IMG/VR virus record: IMGVR_UViG_3300042301_002602 | Coordinates: 1 to 39,527 of that record | From: a virus | Strand: one strand, 5' to 3' | Length of the DNA stretch: 39,527 nt | Shown here: one piece after another, positions 18,901 to 27,537 of the stretch | How positions within the stretch are numbered: position 1 is the stretch's first letter | Layout: each line of letters starts with the position of its first letter | Notes under the pieces: generated by a model | What the model was told of the DNA's origin: nothing | The model's input: the letters and a program-made list of their open reading frames with translations, nothing else | The model's database searches: none | Position numbers and translations under genes: made by a program

Positions 18901-20281
18901 AAATTTGTTTTAAGTAAGTTTTTTCTGTTATAAGATTTTTAATTGGTGTTGGACTTTTTTTACCTAAAGTTGGGTTATTAGCTAATAAACTATTAAATCC
19001 TGAGGTATACCCACTAAGTAGACTATTAGCCTCTTGTCGTTTTGTAGGGTTTTTTAAATATTCCGATTTGAAAATATAAACAACATCATCACTTCCTTTT
19101 AATACTATAGGTTTAGGATTCATATAGGTATTAAACCATGAACTACTATCCGCATATATTGTATTAAAAAAATTTTTTAAAGTTTCTTTATAATTTCTAA
19201 TATTAGTTAATGGTTCTACTTTAACTTCAGGATATGACTTTTGAATAGTTTTCTCAAATTGTTGTAATAGGTTCATTAACTGCGACACTGTTAATTCCGG
19301 GAAGTTAACATCAATTAAACCTTTTGATTTGTATTCACTATAAACTTCAACAATCTTTTGATAACCTTTTTCACTAACAACTTCTGTAACTACATTATCG
19401 GTTGATATTGACGATTCTTTAGATATTACATTACTTTTGGATTGTGATTCAATTGTTCTATTACTTCCTCCTTCCGGTGAAGTTATTGACTTAGATATTT
19501 CAAAAGTTTTTGAATACATATGTGGTGTAGCAAATAAACTACCCATCGAAATTTCATTTAAAATGTTAAACTTATAACCTACAAATTCTAATTCAATAGT
19601 ATAATTACCACTGTATGTATTAAATCTTGCATTAAAGGTTCTTAAATTTAATTGATATCTAACCGCTTGACCATAATAACCCTTAAGTGTTAAGTAAAAT
19701 GGACAATATGGTAGATTGAAAAACGCGGCATATGGTGAATCATCACCAAGTTGAAATAAAGCTCTTCCTTGGATATCTTCAAGAACCATACTAACACTTG
19801 GAACAAATGCAGTATTTGTTTTAATACTAATACTTGTAATCCCTAATAGTCCGTTATCTATAGATTTATTTCCGGGTCTAGAAATAGTTTGTCTTAGGTA
19901 TGGTCTACTACCATTTGATGGAGAAACTAATTCCTGTTGTAATTGATTATCACCTAACCCATTTGTAGAATTTTTACCCGTCAGTTCATCATAATACCCT
20001 GTAGTTAAATTAGTTTTTTCAGTTGGTCTTAAAAAATTCATTTGTGCAACTGATACGGTTCTAGTATTATCACTTGGAACATCACCTACCGATAATTTTG
20101 TTCCTCGAACAATCTCGGCTTCAAGATTTGCATACATCATCAAATTTTCATGGTCGACAAGTCTCTCTTTTATATTACCAAATGAATCTATTGTTTTATT
20201 TGGGTCAACAACAACAATGTTTTGATAGTCAAATTCTACTAAAATATTACCACTTTTATCCCCTTGTAAATTACCTGCCAT
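12998..20281 (-). CDS. Giant baseplate hub-like structural protein with an IPT/TIG domain
   Basis: A 2427-residue protein, far larger than T4 hub proteins gp27 (391) or gp5 (575). Residues about 150-260 form a beta-rich domain with LTLKGYYGQAVRYQLNLRTF, a pattern I associate with structural proteins of far-T4 phages. Residues about 1849-1890 (NVPMFYGPYFITEVNHNITA, then KFETTFTGTR) resemble the strand end of hub proteins such as gp27 and P2 gpD. Residues about 2164-2260 look like an IPT/TIG Ig-like domain (SPLTGTSGTILTIIGENL). A further beta-rich domain closes the chain. It overlaps the gp53-like gene by 11 bases and follows the tube-cap-like gene. Hub function is inferred from position and the C-terminal motif; domain limits are approximate. 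Confidence 0.75.
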   Translation of the reverse strand: MAGNLQGDKSGNILVEFDYQNIVVVDPNKTIDSFGNIKERLVDHENLMMYANLEAEIVRGTKLSVGDVPSDNTRTVSVAQMNFLRPTEKTNLTTGYYDELTGKNSTNGLGDNQLQQELVSPSNGSRPYLRQTISRPGNKSIDNGLLGITSISIKTNTAFVPSVSMVLEDIQGRALFQLGDDSPYAAFFNLPYCPFYLTLKGYYGQAVRYQLNLRTFNARFNTYSGNYTIELEFVGYKFNILNEISMGSLFATPHMYSKTFEISKSITSPEGGSNRTIESQSKSNVISKESSISTDNVVTEVVSEKGYQKIVEVYSEYKSKGLIDVNFPELTVSQLMNLLQQFEKTIQKSYPEVKVEPLTNIRNYKETLKNFFNTIYADSSSWFNTYMNPKPIVLKGSDDVVYIFKSEYLKNPTKRQEANSLLSGYTSGFNSLLANNPTLGKKSPTPIKNLITEKTYLKQISESNIDLVKTTISQTGNLYPTSTDIQKITDLVSQQFTPTLEKSASDNRVLNTGTNIIPPPVYTFSDFQKLLSQMETEANKKLLEYETEITSDLAKKIESQSQGLGFVPTVRNITAVIMASAEAFIRLLDGVHTKAWDVKYNPIRYNTILNNPASAPSVDNRNSYVISQIAKNENQGLVNGQEPVYPWPQFFVETPDDKKGRFQLKYPGDPKYVDQTKGWSYEIWPEIEFVEEYMKGLSQKFVSPAAQPPIDSQNTTNVINLNAIEYPSNGIAYINKEEIKFFYEIWERQFLTSNYSNFIRGNDNQINQLLTLIVNSEASNIVTGLGNNSPFLSLKLKNYDITADNYQSFLRTISNEGTGRAYQDFIRDFFVTPYIKALTDNSFNILSLNDLGKEPQLQTNSDGLLQLVKSANNEPIIIDTYPFTDPSWVKNNMGNNLSNNKNAVYNTTNVLTVFEDRDVISNFNDIYNTTTNRPVTNFSYIRVSNPTQEVSVIGLTAFYNLRKDPTLFVPTEGYVNYFSPNNTVPVETTTSMLNTPYFVNAIMNGVDNWRSGDQYPYVQAAYLFINSLPLTTLKEKYKTLDASSDLDYIASCFKKYGAIHKMPYAWVLKMGSIWHRYKRYKSTNTDILDGAWNNFNYKQNFDPILSSDTKTYTFNFEGTKKIKLQDSANNSVQLQTGFYPKVINDFNAFYNGYDLYEKYTDNEIQRSIDYGVQIFNFTDSNIQTSSDDTYQNIETWSVIVPNGLGSDVGQGAKCNPSENTSSTTYYVIPSFGTSFNQTKIECLNNNQPICEFLNNPSIYNGSVRLLWSTSNYGYFDNNQISKPQPDSYPIKIETGTTKQSPFNLLLNDEYSKIEEIFSVFDKRILDNLEQEFLNWSKPIANIDLGFEAIVPIGQSPVDPNGLYKNFQYLFRNLMEIQGKRQSISSEEYFNSIGNSQLVSFTSTIKAFLEYDVILKYGNPSQYNRRVMDSYLAQGGGNNPIVNPIVFDIYTPNSLPTKSGSVSLSASITNYPKEWFELETEVGFSTIQNLKYSNNGSYITDFFVDNNIEFSVNNIRLLSPIIKMYATQKLLTPTITPTQFKQKLQEYLVKTSDFQDNLLNLILTKVRLDIKPQQEISEKVIKSVIDGEQSKIENWEVFKALNDKWIAGSDYTTKTLFEDFLFLDRASRNIGDTIILDIFSLKNVLNENALNMKTSVFAFLADILIKNNFNVMPLPSYVNFYNVQDVSGVNTPRSDGSLEFGDRMWGTYLNVDYRASSPKMICFFVGKPSEHIELPKNNSRFRSDAFEMRRYSDNPLIEDIANKKDWGISNKCVGFNVDAGIRNQNVFYSIQVSMDTGKATSEALQAQVDMFDQYSGRNVTTQNTGLYNFYKNRSYQCTVQCLGNALLQPTMYFNLRNVPMFYGPYFITEVNHNITAGKFETTFTGTRQSIYSLPSIDSYLQSVNQNLLTKVESIIKNSKDSVTGKAITNINKSDYITQSGDNTRATINSCSNNLSAEFQSWGDAETATSTNLTPQQLVDAIKSEITDEYLQVIVYLICYAKTFNTDKFYVFNNNFANVTLTTNLYGESVNLFEQKKYTCVEMPDSKGTKTSQPIALFKDVKTFIGFMSSRLNSRVDQIINPDTGLGITKFYVCEWPVPNVSQGYFDENISRYSELEKTFNNAFKTAVSAGLNKQIVFDIKKNDEEQIKKIEDINSGKTNPSNNLNTFTVPNTCEPSSITSFSPLTGTSGTILTIIGENLDQVTGITISNTFITNFTIINNFTISVVVPTVNTITSQQNPIILSGLNGSSASSTDFTYNPQQISPSTPITPPGLPPNVNTQPQPVVLLANTTFNQVGSAEKMVVSINPSSGNWNILSANTVWTWVAVKTVVGPNNTIIEEKVGEGNFGNELQIYVSSNKKTFTINAVDIIGEVNINVSPDNVGLISKIYNKITLVAEPVDRNVVYNITNNPNDIIRDIAQTFPFTIMMT

Positions 20282-20594
20282 AATAATAAAAATATTCGTC
20301 TAATGCCGATTTATAATCTTGTAATGAAGGTAGTAGAGGAAATGGAATTATCAATACTGCACCATCATATATATTATTTTCTAAACCCCCAAATTGAGGA
20401 TTTGCCTGTAAAATTAACCAACTAAAATATGGAGAATTATAAAATTCCTGTGAGACCACATCTAACCTACTTCTAGCAACTTTGTATATATAAGTTTTAT
20501 CCGTTGTCTTTTGAGCAATTCTTACAAAGGGGACTACAGTTTGTTCCCCATTAATTAAAAAATCACTATATCGATTCCAATATTGATACGCCAT
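20271..20594 (-). CDS. 53: Baseplate wedge protein gp53-like (LysM-like fold)
   Basis: A 107-residue protein. The segment RLDVVSQEFYNSPYFSWLIL followed by QANPQFGG and AVLIIPFP has the LysM-like pattern seen in gp53 and related baseplate proteins: strand, helix, W-x-I, ANP, then a hydrophobic strand. T4 gp53 is 196 residues, so this is a minimal version. gp53 clips gp6 and gp25 of neighbouring wedges and supports sheath and baseplate assembly. The stop of the preceding 1678-residue gene overlaps the start by one base and the following gene overlaps by 11, so the three are translationally coupled. The family match rests on the LysM-like motif and position. Confidence 0.75.
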   Translation of the reverse strand: MAYQYWNRYSDFLINGEQTVVPFVRIAQKTTDKTYIYKVARSRLDVVSQEFYNSPYFSWLILQANPQFGGLENNIYDGAVLIIPFPLLPSLQDYKSALDEYFYYYGR

Positions 20595-23500
20595 TAGTTA
20601 AGTTTTGCCTTTGATATTATTACATCTTGAGGACTTTCGTCATTCCAAGTTTTATTATTTGTATTTTGATTCTCAACCCACCCTAAACCTTTAATTAATT
20701 TTTCTTGACCTTCTTTACCCGCATCTTGAGTGGTATAATTAAATGTTCTTTTTTTCTTTAAACTATATGGTGTGAACTTCAAAAACTTCGTTAACTCTTT
20801 CTCTTTCGTATTGATAAATTCTTTAGTAATATTATTCTCTTTAATAAATTTAGATTTAGCGGATTCATCAGGTTTATTAGGATTAATCCAATATTCATCA
20901 AAAACAGTACTTATATCTTTTGCTCCACTACCCTTCAAATCCGTATTATTAATTATATTACCAATTAATGAAGTTTTAAATGATTCATATCTTTTAGAAT
21001 CCACAACATCGTCTGATACTATCATATAAACCCTTTTAAAACTAGAAATTTTAAAATCATCTTTGTTAAATGGTAGAAATACTTCATCCGTTGTGAGTTT
21101 ATAATTAGGACCAAAAACTAAATACCCACTATATTTTTGTTTATCTACTGAATATATAACATCAGATTCTGTATTAATTTTATCATTAAATTCCCTAATA
21201 TCATTATTAATTTTTATAACATCTTGTCTCAATTCTTCCAAAGTATTTGTTACATCTTTTGAACTACTATCAACTTCGATAGTACCTTCAGTTACATATG
21301 TTATAATTTTACCATCAGCGGTTTGATATCCATCGGTTCCAGTATTAGTTTTACTAGCGTAAGTTATAGTATTTATTCTACCAATATATGAAATATATGT
21401 TTGTTGTACATCAACCATACTATTTGTTATCACAGTTACAGCATTTTGAAACGTATTTCTTTTATTGTTAACATAATTAATATAATTTTCACGTACTTGT
21501 CTAATTAATTTTTTAGAAAAATTATTATTTGGATTAGAAATAAATTCAATAAATCCTTCATCCCCACTTTTAATATCTTTGATTAATTGTTTAAATATCT
21601 CATCAATTCGTTGTTCTAATTTCATTGGTTTACCAAATAAAATAGTTTCGTTTTCTTTTTGAATAGTAAATTTACCTTTTTGATAATTTCTCTCTGCCAT
21701 CCATTGTTGTCTAACAGCGTTATTATATTGGTTTGATACTTCTCTATTTTTATTAACAACATTTGTAAAATAATTTTGACTTTCCTCAACCATTTTATCC
21801 ATAATCGAACTATAACTAGTTGTTCCTGTTTGACTTGTACCACTAACTACTGTGGTTAGTATATCACCAATCGTTTTATTATTACTTTGACCATTATTTG
21901 GTGTTGCTTGATTGATTGTAGGAGGTTCAGCATTTGTTATTACACTTCTAAGAAAATCTTCATCAATTATTTTATAACTAGCGTCAGTAACATCTGCCCT
22001 ATCATCATAAATTTCAGTATTTGCATAATAATTAAACGTTAATGCGTTTTGTAATTTATCAACAGATTCTTTTAATCCACTACCACCTACAAAATTAAAA
22101 CTTAATGTTACCGTAGCAATCATTGGTTGTACACCAATACCTTCAGGGTTAAAATCTAACTCTTCATATTTTAACGATAAATTTTCAGGGATAATTTTAG
22201 TATTAAAAAAATCACCAACTCTTAATACTAACACGGGAGGTGCACCAAATGATGTATTAGTTGCGACACTATAATCAAGTTTTTGATTACCATTATCAAA
22301 TTTAACCGTTGGGATTGTGTCTCCAGGTCTCATACATTGTTGTAAGAATGTTAACCTTGAATTTAACCCTTCAGGTGTTATTGAATGAAATCCCGGTTGA
22401 AAAAATTTTAATTTATCTCTTAAATTATCATACACCAATGGACTTTCTTGTTTGATTGTTTCAAAATAATCACATTCTGTTAAGAATGACCTTAAAATTC
22501 TTTTAGTTATGTTGTCTTTAGGTGTTGCGGTAATTTGGGTCACCGGAACATCAACCGCTTTAACAACTTTACCATCGACAGAAACTGTTGTTTTTTTAGG
22601 TGGTAAAACTGGTGGTGGTGAACTTAAAGTCGAAGTTATCTTTGATATATAAGCTCTTCGACAAGCCATTGCATTTGTCGTATAAATTTCATTATTTACG
22701 GTTTGACTATCTCCTCCGTCATTGTCCGTACAATTGACTATCCCGTTAGCGAAAAATGTTTTAGTTTTTTCGTCGTAAGAGTCTGGCTGTGCGTTCTCAC
22801 CAAGAGCGGTTCCAGGAACAACAATTAGTCTTTTAGGAGAGCCATTAACATAGTTTGACAGTTTAGTATTACCTGTAATATAACTAATAGCACTATTAAT
22901 TCTTCTCTCCGCTAATTTTTTATTATAATCTAAAGTGGCTTTAGCCGAAGTAGTTGCATCTATCACAATTGTTACAGTACCCGTACCCTCTTTATCATTA
23001 TTAAATTGTTTAAACAATTCATCAATTAATTCATCAATTGCGGTCTTATTTTTTGTTATTACCGTATCAAAAAATAATGTCGTATCACCTGGACTTGCTT
23101 TAGATTGTTTTTTATAATTATCTATTGTTGGTTGTGACACATATGAATTATATAAATTACTAAAACTTTGATTAGGTGAATTTGGTTCAGGTTGATTATT
23201 ATTATAATAAAATGCTTTATTTACAAATTGTCCAAAATTATTTTGAGGGGCACTTCCACTACCATTAACCTCAGATACTTGGTTATCATTAGTTATATCA
23301 TTGAGAATATATCTGAGTTGTTCCCTACTTTCTTGTTTTGAAGTTATTGCTTCTTGATAATTAAATAAGTCATATGGAGATACTGTGTAGTATTTTTTTG
23401 CCAACTCATATAAATCATACTTCCTACAACCAGCAAAAAACGATTCTAATATGGAATCAATTCTAGTTTTATTTGTTTCATCACCAAGAACTTTATTTAC

Positions 23501-25630
23501 AATAACATTTAGTACCGATGGATGGTCAACAACTATCTTCCAAGTTAAACTACCACTTCTAGTTGTGTTTTTATAGGTAAAAATTGGTTCAGGTCTACCA
23601 AGAAATTCATTCGAAGTCCAACTTGCCCTAACATTTTCATCAAAAGTTAAACCATAAGGTGGAAACCACATAACTCTTCCTCCGTTTGGACCTCTTTCAC
23701 ATACCGGTAAATCTGACACAGTAAAACCCGGAGTACTTGAAGTCGCCCAAGCTAAGTTTTCAATTGAGAACATATATTTTTTAGCATACGCATTATTATT
23801 AGTTCCAATAATATTTGTGGAATCTTGTCCACCTTCTTGTTTGTTTGGTGCAATATTTAAATTATATGTTTTATCTAAAACTGAATATGAAAATCTTCTA
23901 CCTTCGGTAACAATTCCATCTGTCTTCTGTAAATCATTGTATTGTAAGTATGGTGTGTCTTTCGCAAAAACTCGACAATATTCAGTTCCAACTTCTTGAC
24001 CTATTGAACCAACGTAAGTTAATACTCTCGAACCTTTAGTTAATTCTTTATACCCATCATTAAAAACTTTAGATACTTGGTCAATAGCATTTCCAACATG
24101 TTGTAATCTTTTTCCACCTTGTGGTTGACTATCAATTATCCTTTGAGTTTCATCAAGTATAGAACCTTGTTTAAAAGTTCTTTCAGTTGATTCCGTTGTA
24201 TTATAAGATGAAGGTTTAAAATCCTCATCCTGATTAGTTACAACACCTCCAACACCAACTTTTTTACCAGCATTACCCCTATATTTAGTAGAAGTCCATG
24301 TAAATCCACCTTCAATACCTCCACCATTACTGTATGTTGGTCCGTTTGCACCTAATCTAATTTCTTTACTCGGCCCTTCATATAGTTGAGCAAGTTCTTG
24401 AGGACCATAAACAGGCGATTGTTGTTCATTTCCAAAAGAATCTACAGGTAATTCTCTACTTGGCGAGAATACTCTTGAAGGTTCTGATGTTGTTGAACCA
24501 ACATAAAAATTGGCATTATTTGTTTGGGTTCCGACAATCGCTCCTCCCAATCTATCTAATAATGTTCTATCGTAGTTTGGTTTATATCGATTAAAATTGA
24601 TATTTTTCCATAAGATAGACTTTTGTCCTCCTCCGGTATTATTATAAAAAATTTGAGACCCTGTTTTTCCCGCCCCCAATAAATTTGATACAAAATTACC
24701 TGCCGCCGCAATTGGGTTAGCGAGTAAGGATTGGGCAATTGTTGACGGTCTTGGAGGATTAATATTTGGGTCAAAATAAGAACCGGGTATTAACGAAAAA
24801 GGAAGTTCACTCCCCGCCAATTTAAGGGCGAAATCCGCCGCAGCAGTTATAGGGTTAGACGGGACAGTAATTTGATAGTTTGGTTCAATCAAAGGAACTC
24901 GACCTGTTAAAATATTAACAACATTGGTACTACTATTAATATTCAAAAAATTCGCTCTACCAATCGTTTCTCGAGCAATCGCTCTACCTATTCTTTCTTG
25001 AAATTCTCTCCTAAGGGTTCGAGCACCTAATCTGGCAATAAATGAGTCATCACTTAAACGACCATTACTACCCTGTGGATTTGGTGACAATAATATTGAT
25101 AATGGACTATATGACGATGAATTAAATGTTGTTGGATATGCCTGATTATTATATAAATTTGGAACTCCACCTGTTAATCCATTACTAATTGAGTCCGGTT
25201 GAACAATAGCTTCTCCGGCATCAATTAAATTTAAACCGTTATTTCCATACGCATTTAATGGTTGCCATGCGGGTGCAATCCCCGGAAATCCAACTTTAGC
25301 GGCAATTTGTGCGTCATCTAAAAGTTTTGCGTCTTGTTGTCCGGGACCATATTCACCTTTATTCGGTGCAATAACATTAACAGGTAAATCCGGTAATTGT
25401 TGGTACCCCCCATCATTACCCCACTTATTGAGAGGGTATAACTTATCGGCAAAAAATGGTGTATCAATTAGAGAATCGTCGCTATCAACAGGAACCAAAT
25501 CCGATTGAATTATCTCATAATTGGTTGGAGGAGTTACTTTAGTCGGAGATTTAACATAAGGCACTAAGTTTCTTGAAACTAGTTTTTTTCTAAATCCTTC
25601 CGTACTAATAAAATCTAATGGACTTCCCAT
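20594..25630 (-). CDS. Large baseplate/tube-cap protein with an OmpA-like insertion
   Basis: A 1678-residue structural protein. Residues about 655-705 (WFPPYGLTFDENVRASWTS, then GRPEPIFTYKNTTRSGSL) have the look of tube-initiator proteins such as T4 gp48/gp54, in which a GR-x-x-P turn precedes an R-x-x-S/T strand. Residues about 845-1000 resemble an OmpA-like peptidoglycan-binding domain: a strand-helix start (TTLFFDTVITKNKTAIDEL), then DYNKKLAERRINSAISYI, which parallels the N-x-x-L-S-x-x-R-A helix of OmpA. The N-terminal 600 residues are low in recognisable motifs; the C-terminal part has coiled-coil helices. It follows the tape measure and precedes gp53, as gp48/54 genes cluster in T4. Binding to peptidoglycan is inference. 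Confidence 0.72.
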   Translation of the reverse strand: MGSPLDFISTEGFRKKLVSRNLVPYVKSPTKVTPPTNYEIIQSDLVPVDSDDSLIDTPFFADKLYPLNKWGNDGGYQQLPDLPVNVIAPNKGEYGPGQQDAKLLDDAQIAAKVGFPGIAPAWQPLNAYGNNGLNLIDAGEAIVQPDSISNGLTGGVPNLYNNQAYPTTFNSSSYSPLSILLSPNPQGSNGRLSDDSFIARLGARTLRREFQERIGRAIARETIGRANFLNINSSTNVVNILTGRVPLIEPNYQITVPSNPITAAADFALKLAGSELPFSLIPGSYFDPNINPPRPSTIAQSLLANPIAAAGNFVSNLLGAGKTGSQIFYNNTGGGQKSILWKNINFNRYKPNYDRTLLDRLGGAIVGTQTNNANFYVGSTTSEPSRVFSPSRELPVDSFGNEQQSPVYGPQELAQLYEGPSKEIRLGANGPTYSNGGGIEGGFTWTSTKYRGNAGKKVGVGGVVTNQDEDFKPSSYNTTESTERTFKQGSILDETQRIIDSQPQGGKRLQHVGNAIDQVSKVFNDGYKELTKGSRVLTYVGSIGQEVGTEYCRVFAKDTPYLQYNDLQKTDGIVTEGRRFSYSVLDKTYNLNIAPNKQEGGQDSTNIIGTNNNAYAKKYMFSIENLAWATSSTPGFTVSDLPVCERGPNGGRVMWFPPYGLTFDENVRASWTSNEFLGRPEPIFTYKNTTRSGSLTWKIVVDHPSVLNVIVNKVLGDETNKTRIDSILESFFAGCRKYDLYELAKKYYTVSPYDLFNYQEAITSKQESREQLRYILNDITNDNQVSEVNGSGSAPQNNFGQFVNKAFYYNNNQPEPNSPNQSFSNLYNSYVSQPTIDNYKKQSKASPGDTTLFFDTVITKNKTAIDELIDELFKQFNNDKEGTGTVTIVIDATTSAKATLDYNKKLAERRINSAISYITGNTKLSNYVNGSPKRLIVVPGTALGENAQPDSYDEKTKTFFANGIVNCTDNDGGDSQTVNNEIYTTNAMACRRAYISKITSTLSSPPPVLPPKKTTVSVDGKVVKAVDVPVTQITATPKDNITKRILRSFLTECDYFETIKQESPLVYDNLRDKLKFFQPGFHSITPEGLNSRLTFLQQCMRPGDTIPTVKFDNGNQKLDYSVATNTSFGAPPVLVLRVGDFFNTKIIPENLSLKYEELDFNPEGIGVQPMIATVTLSFNFVGGSGLKESVDKLQNALTFNYYANTEIYDDRADVTDASYKIIDEDFLRSVITNAEPPTINQATPNNGQSNNKTIGDILTTVVSGTSQTGTTSYSSIMDKMVEESQNYFTNVVNKNREVSNQYNNAVRQQWMAERNYQKGKFTIQKENETILFGKPMKLEQRIDEIFKQLIKDIKSGDEGFIEFISNPNNNFSKKLIRQVRENYINYVNNKRNTFQNAVTVITNSMVDVQQTYISYIGRINTITYASKTNTGTDGYQTADGKIITYVTEGTIEVDSSSKDVTNTLEELRQDVIKINNDIREFNDKINTESDVIYSVDKQKYSGYLVFGPNYKLTTDEVFLPFNKDDFKISSFKRVYMIVSDDVVDSKRYESFKTSLIGNIINNTDLKGSGAKDISTVFDEYWINPNKPDESAKSKFIKENNITKEFINTKEKELTKFLKFTPYSLKKKRTFNYTTQDAGKEGQEKLIKGLGWVENQNTNNKTWNDESPQDVIISKAKLN

Positions 25631-25638
25631 CTATGTTT

Positions 25639-25653
25639 CTTTATTTATAAATA
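25639..25653 (-). promoter_or_regulatory. Candidate late-promoter motif before the 1678-residue baseplate gene
   Basis: The minus strand reads TATTTATAAATAAAG, ending about 8 bases before the ATG at 25630. The leader then reads AAACATAG, with no Shine-Dalgarno sequence. Confidence 0.4.
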
Positions 25654-25683
25654 GGTTAATGTCATTTTTTTTTTAATAAAAGA

Positions 25684-27492
25684 TTATTTTGTTCTTTCAA
25701 GTTCTTTATCTAACTTAATACTTTTTTCTTTCATAAATCTTGAAAATTCCGGACCTTCAAATATAGTTTTAATTTGTTGTTCAGTCATACCTTGAACACC
25801 TCTAACCTCAACCACCAGTGTACCAAAATCAATTCTAGCATTAAGTTGTTTAGTTTCTATAGGGATTTGATTGGACATCTTATATGATGTTCCTGTTCCC
25901 ATAATTGCCGATGTAGATATTGGACGAACTTTATTAGTTGCGGGTTGGGGTTTGGGTATATTTTTAGCGATAGATGCGAATTCTGAACCTGTGAGTTCTT
26001 TTCTAAAAAATTTCTCTACATCACTACTACCTCTTAATTGTGTTGCCGTTTCTTTTAATATATCTTTAACAACTTTAACACTATCCTCACCTAAAATCTC
26101 AGCCTTTGTTAATAATGTCTGTTCAATATTAGTAAATTTACTTGCTATACTAGCAACACTAGCTTGTCCGGTTGAAACATCACTAACCAAATTAGTTAAA
26201 CTCTTAATAGCACTTGTTACATCCTCTCTAACATCTTCAGTTTTAACTTTTTGTTCAGAAATTGACGTAAATTTTTGAACAATATTTCGTAATCCTTCAA
26301 TATTTGTTCTAATTTCAGGTATCGATACTGCACCAAATTTTCCTGATGCTAACATAGCACTCATATCAGAAGCGATACTATTTAACGCAGTTAATTGACT
26401 TTTTTGAATATCTTCAAGAGTTTTTGGAGCGTTTTTCTGTTGTTCAATCAACTCATCAAACTCTTTTTGATTTAAACTTTGTAGGTCTTTTTTAGTACCA
26501 TCGTTTAATGTAACCTCATATTTACCACCCTTACCCATATTGGCAATATTCGCCAAATATTGTTTGTCTTCTTCATCTTTAAAAGTTAAACCGGCCATAC
26601 TTACTTCAGATAGTCTTCTATCTAAGTCTGCGGCGGCAATCGCCGATTTACTTAGAGAACCTGACGCTAAACCTGCGGCTTCCTCCATTTCTCTCAACAC
26701 TAAAACTCCTTGTCGATTTATTTGGAACGATTTAGTTTGTTCATCAAAATATGTATATTGTTCCCCTAATTTAGCTAAACTTTCTTGTAAACCCGCAGGG
26801 TTGGTTAAAGATTCGTTCATTAACGCAAATGGGTCTACCAAATTACCCGTTAAAACACCTAACCTTTGGAAAGTTGCCGCCATATTAATAGCATTTTCAG
26901 GTGTTAACATTTTGTCCGCAAAATCAAATGTTCTAGACATATCAAATCTTAACATAGACGCTTGTGCCGCCATTTTACTCAAACCTAAAACCCCTCCCTC
27001 AAACTGAAACCTATTCATTTTGTCCATATTGTTGGACACATTTGTCATTACTTGTTGAGCATTTAAACCAACACTTTGAATATATGTTATAGATTCTTCT
27101 AAAATAGGACCTATTTGAGATGTTTCATAACCAACATCTTTAAATTGATTGGTTAATTCCTTTGCTTCAATCCCTAATATTTTTGATGCGGCATATAATT
27201 GTCCAACAACTTCTTTGTTTTCAATCACATTTCTGTTAGACGCAAGAGCAATGTCACTTATGGTACTAACAACATCATCTAATGAACCACCAAGTTTTAA
27301 TACTTCAGAAGCGGTATTTGTAAAAGCGAGATTCATCTCTTGAATTCTACTTCTACCTAACGCAAAATTTTTGTTTAGAGTATTGGAACCCGCAACCATT
27401 AAATCTACCGCATCCCCAAGTGTTTGAATTGGGGATGTTATATCTTTTATTACTTGACCAATTTTGTCAACACCTTCATTCTCTGCCGCCAT
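25684..27492 (-). CDS. 29: Tail tape measure protein, gp29-like
   Basis: Sets tail length and is threaded through the tube. At 602 residues it is very close to T4 gp29 (590), implying a tail of similar length. It is rich in Ala, Ser, Leu and helices throughout, with TMP-like segments such as DDVVSTISDIALAS and AAGLASGSLSKSAIAAADLD. Helices near the C-terminus end in a basic tail (FMKEKSIKLDKELERTK). There is no obvious lytic or transmembrane domain. It follows the tube and chaperone genes, the standard order for contractile tails, and has its own candidate promoter motif (27504-27521). Identity rests on composition, length and position more than on a conserved motif. Confidence 0.82.
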   Translation of the reverse strand: MAAENEGVDKIGQVIKDITSPIQTLGDAVDLMVAGSNTLNKNFALGRSRIQEMNLAFTNTASEVLKLGGSLDDVVSTISDIALASNRNVIENKEVVGQLYAASKILGIEAKELTNQFKDVGYETSQIGPILEESITYIQSVGLNAQQVMTNVSNNMDKMNRFQFEGGVLGLSKMAAQASMLRFDMSRTFDFADKMLTPENAINMAATFQRLGVLTGNLVDPFALMNESLTNPAGLQESLAKLGEQYTYFDEQTKSFQINRQGVLVLREMEEAAGLASGSLSKSAIAAADLDRRLSEVSMAGLTFKDEEDKQYLANIANMGKGGKYEVTLNDGTKKDLQSLNQKEFDELIEQQKNAPKTLEDIQKSQLTALNSIASDMSAMLASGKFGAVSIPEIRTNIEGLRNIVQKFTSISEQKVKTEDVREDVTSAIKSLTNLVSDVSTGQASVASIASKFTNIEQTLLTKAEILGEDSVKVVKDILKETATQLRGSSDVEKFFRKELTGSEFASIAKNIPKPQPATNKVRPISTSAIMGTGTSYKMSNQIPIETKQLNARIDFGTLVVEVRGVQGMTEQQIKTIFEGPEFSRFMKEKSIKLDKELERTK

Positions 27493-27503
27493 ATTTTAAT
27501 AAA

Positions 27504-27521
27504 ATTTTATAACTATAAATA
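27504..27521 (-). promoter_or_regulatory. Candidate late-promoter motif before the tape measure gene
   Basis: The minus strand reads TATTTATAGTTATAAAAT, a full match to both elements, ending 11 bases before the ATG at 27492. Confidence 0.5.
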
Positions 27522-27537
27522 GATTAATAATGTTTTT

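Noticed and set aside
25871-26278. A 135-codon open frame on the plus strand
   Set aside because: It is also antisense to the tape measure gene and is a codon-bias shadow.
26540-27007. A 155-codon open frame on the plus strand
   Set aside because: It is antisense to the tape measure gene. The composition reflects the reverse complement of Ala/Leu-rich codons and no start context or promoter supports it.
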